From: Paguma larvata
Taxonomy: Eukaryota; Chordata; Mammalia; Carnivora; Viverridae
Direction of reading: 5' to 3'
DNA: 64,000 nucleotides
Assembly (NCBI GenBank): GCA_030068075.1
Contig: CM057826.1
Coordinates: 108,045,746 to 108,109,745, forward strand
Position numbers and translations under genes: made by a program. Below the pieces are notes generated by a model. It did not search any database and had not been told where the DNA came from. It saw only the letters and a list, made by a program, of their open reading frames with translations. This document shows, piece by piece, positions 56,441 to 64,000 of this stretch. How positions within the stretch are numbered: position 1 is the first letter of the stretch; every line of letters starts with the position of its first letter.

Positions 56441-57075
56441 AATTGATTCAGGTTTGGAGTTGGTCAGTTGAGAGAATGGAAGGAAAATGGGACAAGAGAC
56501 TTAAAACTATTGGTGAGGAAGTGGTTGAGTTGACGGAATATGAATCTAGACACTGATACTCCTGCTACCACTACCACATAGAAATCATGGAGCACTTGCT
56601 GTGAGACAGAAAACATTCTAGTAAAGAGAGGAGGGGACTTATGAAGATGGTGAAAAAGAAGATCTGGAGGCTCCAGGTCTCAGTGGAGTTGCAGAACACA
56701 TGTGGAGCAAAGAAAATGAGTAGGAGATCTATAAGGACGTCCTTGGTGTGTTAAATTTAAAAATGGCAGGTAAAGGTAAAGAGGTAAAAACTCAACTCCT
56801 AAAAAGTCCCCAGGACAGCCATGATGTGGGACGACTCAATTGGGGAGAAGGTAAGGATGGTAGGGATGTCAGGACAACACTGAAAAATTGAATACCATGA
56901 AGACGCAAATTTGGAAGACAAGAAAAATTGCAAATTAAAGCAAAAAGGAAGGGCATAAGATAGCATAAGAAGATGGCTTCGGTATCAAATTAGCAGGAGT
57001 TTTTCACAGAAATAAAGGAACATATGGCATGAAAATAATGCTAGAGTACAAGAAGTATGCCAAACCTACTTCAGT
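56441..57075. other. Anonymous non-coding sequence
   Basis: Purine-rich, no repeat or gene recognised. Confidence 0.45.
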
Positions 57076-57220
57076 GGGCTGAATGGTGGGCCTCAAAAAG
57101 ATAAGTCTACGTCTTAATCCTTAGAATCTGTGAATATTACCTTACTTAGAAAATAAAATGGCAATTACAAAAAAAATGACTGCAGATTTTATTAAGTTAA
57201 GGATCTTGAGATGTGGAGAA
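57076..57220 (+). mobile_element. MLT1-type LTR 5' fragment
   Basis: GGGCTGAATGGTGGGCCTCAAAAAGATAAGTCTACGTCTTAATCCTTAGAATCTGTGAATATTACCTTAC, GACTGCAGATTTTATTAAGTTAAGGATCTTGAGATGTGGAGA matches the sense 5' part of an MLT1-type LTR, truncated after about 145 bp. Confidence 0.8.
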
Positions 57221-57344
57221 CATTTGAATTACATAAATAATGAGAAAAGATGAAATAATCTGGCAGAAAAACAGGTGAAACTCAGAAAACAGAAAAGGCC
57301 AATATATTTATCTTAAAAGGTACTTATTTCAATAGATAGGATTA

Positions 57345-57565
57345 GGGGCACCTGAGTGGCTCAGTCGGTTAAGTGTCCGACTTCAGGTCACATCATGATC
57401 TGCAGTTCATGAGTTGGAGCCCGCGTTGAGATCTGTGCTGACAGCTCAGGGCCTGGAGCCTGCTTTGGATTCTGTGTCTCCTTCTTTCTCTGCCTCTCCC
57501 CCACTCACAGTCTGTCCCTGTCTTTCTCTCAAAAATAAATAAAAACATTTAAAAAAAATTTTTTT
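57345..57565 (+). mobile_element. Felid SINE
   Basis: Head GGGGCACCTGAGTGGCTCAG, CATCATGATCTGCAGTTC, GATCTGTGCTGACAGCTCAG, GCCTGGAGCCTGC, TTTGGATTCTGTGTCTCC and an AAATAAATAAAAACATT tail. The flanking repeat is CAATAGATAGGATTA (57330-57344) and AAATAGATATGAGAT (57566-57580). Confidence 0.95.
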
Positions 57566-57580
57566 AAATAGATATGAGAT

Positions 57581-60318
57581 AAATGCAAATTTTAAAAAGA
57601 TACTTAATTTTATACCTCCTATATGGCAAAAATTTAAAACCTGATAAAGTTGAACATCTGTCAAATGTGGACCATATGAGATCTTACATGCTGTTGCTGG
57701 GAGTATACATTGGCGAACTGCTTGGAAAATAATTGGGCCCTGTCTTGAGTGAAACACTGAATACACTGTGTCTCAGAAATTCTACTTTTAGAGAAACCCT
57801 TACACATGTGTCCCAGAAGATATTACAAGACTATTTATAATATCACAACTAAACTAAGAAAAGAAAGGATTAAGTATGGTACATTTACACCATAGAATAC
57901 GGCAGTGAAAGTAAGTAACCTATAAGCACACTCATCCACAAGTTAATTGTTTGGTTGGTTGGTTGACTTTAACGCACACAGTCATACCCAAATGTTACTA
58001 GTCCAGAACCTGAAAATGGAGAAGTTTATAAGGATATCTTAGCAACCCTCAGAGGCTGACACAAGGTCATAGATCCTCACTGATAGAAAAATAATGAAAT
58101 ATTAATTCCTTATTCTTCTGTACATCCTATGTGTTTGATAAATAAAATCAGAAAATAGGAGCCTCCATATTTCATCATACCTATCACTCCATTAGTTGAA
58201 ATATGTATCAACAAAGACAAAAGCACTGCAGCGAACTGTGAAAGACCACACAAGGCACATTCTGATTCTACAGATTTAAAAATGGACACAATAAAATACA
58301 GTAGAAGAAGGAATGACAAGTATATATTCCCATTTGTCTCTGATTTCTAATCTGTCAGCCACCCAATATACAGTTACAGATCTAAAGTAATACCCAGGCT
58401 GGGGAACAGCCTTAGAGATGGTTCTGTCAGTTTTTGACTTTCCCCTAATTAATAACAGCCAAAGCTAAATCTGACAGGCTCATCAAAACTCCTTAATGGA
58501 CTCAAAATTTAATAAATGTTTCATTATCATTGTTATTATAATTTAATGAAAAGGGCCCGCAAGATGATCGGAGGCATGATTTAGTACTTAGTTCTGTTTA
58601 CTAAAGAATAGTTCAAATTCTAGAGCCTTCTAAAATACTGCACATCCCTGGTATCACAGTGAATGATCCTGGTAAGTCCTCATTTCAAATACCCCTAAAT
58701 CTTAATATATTTCAAATATTCTTAAAACTCAATGTAAGCATAATAAATAAGGTTTTCATCAGTTAATAGTATCTCGGAGGTCCACTGGCCAGTTTAACCA
58801 CCAGTAGAGATCTCTTGTTTTTAAGACTGTGCCAGTCATTGTCTCATGTGGTTATGCCAAAAGCTAAATTTCATTTAAACTTCTCTTCAGTTTACCAACA
58901 GAATCCCTATTTGCATAAGCACAGGAGAGTACATGAAGACTCTGTGGGTTGGTAGTAATCTAGGCCATCACTTTACACACATTTTTTCAAATTAATGCAT
59001 TAATTTGGTATCTTCTAATCATACTGCCCAAATCTCAGATATCTGGGGTTCTTCAAGTAAAAAGTAATCCTACTGACTAAACATCTTTTGTTTTAAACTT
59101 TCCTGAGAGGAAATAAATACGTGACTCACTTCAAAGATAGAGATTACAATAGGGTGGCCCTTAAGTAAGTAGAGCCTTTTCTTCATGTAATAGTTTAAGA
59201 GGTCAAAGCTATTAACATTTTTTTGTGTAACTTAAGCTGGGCACATTTGGAAGGACATCTCAAACTCTTGTCACGTTGCTCAAGCAGAAGTTGTAAGCTC
59301 AAATGCACTAGAGTTTAAAATTCTTTCTCATCTGTGATCTTTTATAAACCCCAACTATTGAGGAGTCAGCTAAAGACGTACCAGAATGCCTTCCATGCTC
59401 CTTCTTCACTGTCCTGTTCTTTGCCTGACCAAAATAATGTATGACACACAAAAACAGTGATATACTGTGAGGTTATGCAGAAATACCAAATCTTTTTCAC
59501 ATTTCTAAATATTAACCTGGAATAGATCCTATGATCTCTCAGTTTTTTACTGATTTTTTACTGATTTTCCTCAGTAAAATACAATCTGTTAATGTTAAGA
59601 TTCAATGAAGAGCAGTAAATACATTAGCATTAAGAGATCAAATTTCAATAGCCAAAGACAAGTATATCAAGGCAGAATTAATTCGACTAGGCAGCTTTGA
59701 TTTTTTTTTTCAAAGTAGATTGACATTGGGCCAAATTATCATGAGAGAAATTTATTATAGTTTGTTAATGTGTCATCAAACAGTCTGCACAAATTATAGA
59801 GTGAATTGAAAATACGTTTTTGTTGGGTCTTCTTGCACTATATAAATTCATTGCTTGCTAGTCTGGATCCCATATTGGAAATGTTGGTATTTACCAAGAA
59901 AATCTTTCTGTAGGTTGATCTTAAGTGGCAGAATCAAAAAACAGAATATTTCCTGGACTTGAATTCTCTTAAGGGCAAATAAAATCAAAATTTAAATATG
60001 ATAGTGAAACAATTTACCCTATTTTTAACTATAGTTTTCTTATTTCATTTTACAACAAAGGTATATTTTAATGAATATAGTCACTAAACAGTCAAGCTAT
60101 TAAATTAAAATTTGATGTAGAAGTTAAAAATTTTTTGATCAATGATACATTATGATACATTCCTTTAATAGTCTTCCTAAATTATGTTCATAGTTCTTGG
60201 ATTATATCTTTTCTTGTTCCTTTCATTCATATCCAGACCTGAAAAGGGAAAATTATGTAAAAAATTTCAACTACTTTCATAAAGAATTACAAATCATTAA
60301 CTTAAAATCCTTACAGTT
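57581..60318. other. Repeat-free AT-rich block, about 2.7 kb
   Basis: No transposon recognised. The stretch at about 58380-58660 has dense TAAT-type and ATTA cores (CCCCTAATTAATAACAGCC near 58442-58460, AATTTAATGAAAAGGGCCCGC near 58540-58560) and reads like a conserved non-coding element. An 11-bp imperfect tandem (TTTTTTACTGA) lies at about 59543-59567. Confidence 0.4.
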
Positions 60319-60338
60319 CTGCATTAAACCTATTAAAA

Positions 60339-60537
60339 TTTGTTTTAATGTTTATTTATTTTTGAGACAGAGCATGAGTGGGGGAGGGGCAGAGAGAGAG
60401 GGAGACACAGAATCTGAAGCAGGCTCCAAGCTCTGAGCTGTCAGCACAGAGCCGACACGGGGCTCGAACTCACAGAGTGCGAGATCATGACCTGAGCTTA
60501 AGTCGGACGCTCAACCGACTGAGCCACCCAGGCGTCC
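60339..60537 (-). mobile_element. Young felid SINE with perfect 20-bp TSD
   Basis: TTTAATGTTTATTTATTTTTG tail, GGGGGAGGGGCAGAGAGAG, ACACAGAATCTGAAGCAGGC, CTGTCAGCACAGAGCCG, GGGGCTCGAACTCAC with CpGs retained, and a head ending CCCAGGCGTCC. CTGCATTAAACCTATTAAAA is identical at 60319-60338 and 60538-60557. Overlapping frames are SINE shadows. Confidence 0.97.
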
Positions 60538-60557
60538 CTGCATTAAACCTATTAAAA

Positions 60558-60990
60558 ACCAATTGTGTATACTCTAATAAATGTTGATGATCTAAGTGAA
60601 GAATTCAACTTAATAAATTAATGTCATAGATGTTTCATTATTAACGGTTAAATTTTTATCCTATTTATAATATCCACAAAGTACAGTATTGCGTTGCATA
60701 AAATGTCAGTGAGGTAACAATTGTTATGAGTATAAACACATACTAGCTCACCTAAAATTGACTGAATAAATACATGCTATATTATTTATCTTCAAAGCAT
60801 TTCTCCACATGACAAAATTAAATCTCATATTTACCTTTATTTAAAGATACTTAATACCAGCCAGTGAGGTCAGTCTACAAATATTACTCTACCTTGGCCA
60901 TTTTAAATATTTTATTTGCATAATGCAAAAAAATATATCTTTACTCATTCTGTATGCAAGCTAGTGCTCATTGTAGAATTCTAACTCATT
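60558..60990. other. Anonymous AT-rich spacer
   Basis: No repeat or gene recognised. Confidence 0.5.
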
Positions 60991-61005
60991 TTAACTTTGA
61001 ATTAA

Positions 61006-61232
61006 GGGGCGCCTGGGTGGCTCAGTCGGTTGAGCGTCCGGCTTTGGCTCAGGTCATGATCTCACCATTACCGAGTTCTGGCCCCGTGTTGGGCTCTGTG
61101 CTGACAGCTCAGAGCCTGGAGCATGTTTCGAATTCTGTGTCTCTCTCTCTGTCTGTGCCGCTCTCCTGCTCATGCTCTGTCTGCCTGTCTCTCTCTCTCT
61201 CTCAAAAATAAATAAACATTTAAAAAAAAATG
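61006..61232 (+). mobile_element. Young felid SINE
   Basis: Consensus-like head GGGGCGCCTGGGTGGCTCAG with CpG-containing GTTGAGCGTCCGGC, GGCTCAGGTCATGATCTCAC, GCCCCGTGTTGGGCTCTGTG, TTTCGAATTCTGTGTCTC, CT block, AAATAAATAAACATT tail. Perfect 14-bp TSD TAACTTTGAATTAA at 60992-61005 and 61233-61246. Confidence 0.97.
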
Positions 61233-61294
61233 TAACTTTGAATTAATAGAAAAAATAAAAGAAAAAAATAAAAAGTAAAGCAAATGAAATTTTA

Positions 61295-61506
61295 TTTTAA
61301 TTTTTATTTTTTTATATTTATTTTTGGGAGAGTACAAGCAGGAGAGGGGCAGAGAGAGGGCATTCAACAGAGGATTTTAGGTGGGCTCTGTACTGACTGA
61401 CAGACTGACAGCAGAAAGCCAAGGTGGGGCTCGAACTTAACGAACCAGGAGATCCTGACCTGAGCCAAAGTTGGACGCTCAACAAACTGAGCCACCCAAG
61501 GACCCC
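61295..61506 (-). mobile_element. Felid SINE, inverted relative to the previous copy
   Basis: TTTTTATTTTTTTATATTTATTTTTG tail region, GGAGAGGGGCAGAGAGAG, GAGGATTTTAGGTGGGCTC, a GACTGACAGACTGACAG duplication, GGGGCTCGAACTTAACG, CAGGAGATCCTGACCTGAGC and a head ending CCCAAGGACCCC. A perfect TSD, AAAGCAAATGAAATTTTA, lies at 61277-61294 and 61507-61524. Confidence 0.95.
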
Positions 61507-61524
61507 AAAGCAAATGAAATTTTA

Positions 61525-62727
61525 AAAAATAGGTTGTATAAGACTGCAAGAGCACTTTGTATTTTAATCCTCCTATTTTTTTCTCTGTGATGACTTTTAT
61601 TACTATGGAAATGATACACGACTAACAAAGAAGGAGAAGAAATAGGGAGAAAGACAGAGCTCCTCTGTAGTTGCCAAAGGTAGCAGGAAAGGAAATAGAG
61701 TAGCAGATTTCCCTGGAGAACTCTGTAAAATTACAGAGTTGGGTACATATACCCAGCCCCCAGATCATTCTGGCCCTGATTATTCTACCCTTAGCAGTGG
61801 CAATTTACCTGCTACTAAGGCAGGAGACAGAGATGCTGGAAAGAAATTCAGATTAAAGGTCACCATATTACTCACTGAATGTACAAGATAACATGTTGTG
61901 AATTAAACAATATATTTCATTATGATCAGCTTTTGTTATTTGTCTAACACATAAACATTTTATTTTACATATTGACAACGTTAGATTTGGAGACCTACAT
62001 AGTTTTGATAGATTCTTACAAAGTTTGAAGAATCTGCATAAAAGCAAACTAAAAGGCCCAGTAGGCAGTCAATGAGTATTTTGATTTTACAATTTACTTG
62101 GAATAAGATCAAATCACAACTGTCAGGTATCAGGCATGTATACTGTGAAAATTATTCACCTTATCCAAAGAAGAGTATTTGGTCTGTTACAGTAAATAAT
62201 GTTAACGACCCCAGTGACCCACATTTGATTGCAAGCCAAAGGTGAGGACATTTCCCTCCCAAGCCACTCTGATCCAACCTTTTAATTATGGTAATAATGT
62301 TATTTATAACATGTCACCACCAAATGGCCTTGGGGCTTGGCATGCGTGGTTAATACTGATCCTAAAAAAGGACAATGGGCAGTAGAAATGTCACCTAGCA
62401 AGATAAAATTCTAAGCAGGTACTGTGACAAAACTTCAATGGAGAGAGTAAAACAGTTATTTATAAATTGAAATTTGTAAAAGCTGGTATTGTCAAATGGT
62501 GATATGCTACATCATATGATTTAAGTTTCATAAAAGACTTCATAGAAATGACTATAAAATGACAGAATTATTCAAAATAGATACTTTTAACTACATATTT
62601 ACTTGGCCCAGGATCATTCTAGCAGGAGTTATTTTTTTTTAATGGGTCAACATCAGTGGGTGTTGTAAATTTCAATGACTAGAGCACATAAAAAGGATAA
62701 GCACAGTACAATGATGATAATGATGAT
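61525..62727. other. Anonymous non-coding sequence
   Basis: No gene or transposon recognised in about 1.2 kb. Confidence 0.5.
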
Positions 62728-62990
62728 AATGAACACAGCTAACACTTACTGAGTCCAACTATATCCAGACACTTTAAAATCTTTGCATACATTAATTCTT
62801 TTAAACACATAATAAGATATATACTATTATTATCCTTGCTCTTATTGGTGACGATACCTAGGCCTACAACATTATGTAGACTGCCTATAGTTACTTCCAA
62901 TGAAACCTGGACACAAAAACAGATCTGTTTCCTTGCTCAACCATCACATATAGAAATTGTGGCACAAAGGATATAAGTAATTATCTTCCC
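62728..62990 (-). mobile_element. MIR SINE, antisense
   Basis: AACACAGCTAACACTTACTGAGTCCAACTATATCCAGACACTTTAAAATCTTTGCATACATTAATTC, TATACTATTATTATCCTTGCTC, then a decayed TTACTTCC and CAGATCTGTTTCC region. Antisense MIR order, preceded by a short GATGATAAT run. Confidence 0.78.
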
Positions 62991-63458
62991 TCGATGGTCA
63001 TCATGGACTATTGAACAGTTTCACACTCTTAGTATTAATTTAGAATATGGCAATATGTCTTTACCAATCAAGAGTCGGTACTAACTCACAAAGAACCCAG
63101 AACACTGGGTTAGGTCAGAAAAAATGACAATGGGAACACAACACAGGTTTGGTATTCCTTAACTACTCAATATACAGTCAGAGAAAGGACTAAGGACCAG
63201 CATAAACACATGCACATAATTACAAGTGAGAGAGAAATAATGACAAAAATACTAATACACTAAGCAAAATAAAGAAAGAAGATACCAGCATCATCAAGAG
63301 GACTGAAATCAAAGAATGCCTATAGGGCTCTTCTTTAGCAAATTATTTTATCTCCTATTGAATTCCTGATTTCTACTTCTGCATAAAGCCCTGATATTTA
63401 TCCTTAAATACAATACTTTTCCATTGTGAAGTCACAAAGACATTCTGATGAAATAAAG
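62991..63458. other. Anonymous non-coding sequence
   Basis: No repeat or gene recognised. Confidence 0.5.
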
Positions 63459-63462
63459 AAGT

Positions 63463-63684
63463 TATTTTATTTTATTTTATTTTATTTTATTTTATTTTAT
63501 TTTATTTTTAAAGTTTATTTATTTGAGAGACAGAGAGAGCATGGAAGGGGCAGAGAGACAGGGAGACAGAGGATCTCAAGTATTTTCCACACTGTCAGCA
63601 CAGAGCCCAATTTGGGGCTCCAATTCAAGAAACATGAGATGATGACCTGAGCCAAAGTCAGATGCTTAAACACCCAAGTACCCC
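63463..63684 (-). mobile_element. Felid SINE with (TTTTA)n tail
   Basis: An (ATTTT)n run of nine units (63463-63508) is the reverse of its tail. Then come AAAGTTTATTTATTTGAGAG, GGGGCAGAGAGACAGGG, GGATCTCAAGTATTTTCC, ACTGTCAGCACAGAGCCC, TGAGATGATGACCTGAGCC and an eroded head. No clear TSD was found. Confidence 0.88.
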
Positions 63685-63685
63685 T

Positions 63686-63761
63686 ATTTTTATACATTTT
63701 TTTGGAGAAAGAGAGTGAGCAGGGGAGAGGGGGAGAGTGGCAGAGGGAGGGAGGGAAGGAC

Positions 63762-63794
<33 letters not shown>

Positions 63795-63920
63795 GAATCT
63801 TAAGCAGGTTCCATGCTCAGTGTGGAGCCCAATATGGGGCTTGAACCTATGACCCAGGGATCATGACCTGAGCTGAAATCAGGAATCAGATGCTTAACCA
63901 ACTGAGCTACTCAGATGCCT
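63686..63920 (-). mobile_element. Older carnivore SINE (SINEC, TGTGGAGCCC class)
   Basis: TTTTTTTGGAGAAAGAGAG tail/CT junction, a long (GA)n block at about 63760-63792, TCTTAAGCAGGTTCC, ATGCTCAGTGTGGAGCCCAATATGGGGC (the older carnivore-type diagnostic), GGGATCATGACCTGAGC and ATGCTTAACCAACTGAGC. It abuts the preceding SINE tail-to-head in the same orientation. Confidence 0.87.
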
Positions 63921-64000
63921 CTGGGAGGTTTTTGTTTGTTTGTTTGTATTTTATTTTATTTTTTTCTATTAACATACCTCTCAATCCTGTTTACCCTCTA

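Noticed and set aside
57446..57766. 106-codon minus-strand open frame
   Set aside because: Its C-terminal half is SINE sequence and the rest is AT-rich sequence with no family.

Overview
The window reads as non-coding nuclear DNA from a cat-family carnivore (Felidae). The evidence is the SINE content. At least 31 copies of a tRNA-Lys-derived SINE with a CT-rich 3' part and an (A/AAAT)n tail are present. Most match my recollection of the feline SINEC_Fc type. There is also a short 3' end of a carnivore-type L1. No protein-coding gene, exon chain, rRNA, tRNA gene or CRISPR array could be supported. The longest open frames are about 100 to 120 codons. Most open frames lie in SINE, L2 or LTR sequence or show no recognisable family.

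Layout. 0-13 kb: a SINE-dense stretch with 12 copies, one MIR, possible L2 debris and repeat-free patches. One of these patches carries a perfect hairpin with an AP-1-like loop. 13-25 kb: mostly anonymous AT-rich sequence with MIR fragments, two SINEs and two (TG)n microsatellites. 25-30 kb: an L1 3' stub, an MLT1-type LTR, MIRs and a nested SINE pair. 30.6-33.2 kb: a 5'- and 3'-truncated old L1 (ORF2 3' half plus 3' UTR), interrupted by a SINE, an expanded TA/CA microsatellite and a Tigger/MER2-like DNA transposon. 34-45 kb: an interval poor in SINEs and rich in ancient L2, MIR and LTR pieces. It includes a 2.9 kb repeat-free block at 38.65-41.55 kb. 46-50 kb: a repeat-free, less AT-rich block, a MER5A-like hAT remnant, and a young SINE inserted in opposite orientation inside an older SINE. 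50-60 kb: anonymous sequence with L2, MIR and MLT1 scraps. 60-64 kb: five SINEs, two of them a close inverted pair.

No genes act together here. The window is best read as intergenic or deep intronic DNA and as an insertion-history record. Target-site duplications (TSDs) are visible for most SINEs, and several nesting events give relative ages. I found no new biological system. The items most worth checking are repeat-free candidate regulatory blocks, nested and inverted SINE structures, and a few unexplained direct or inverted repeats. Repeat-family names come from memory of consensus sequences, not from a database search, and boundaries of old elements are approximate.
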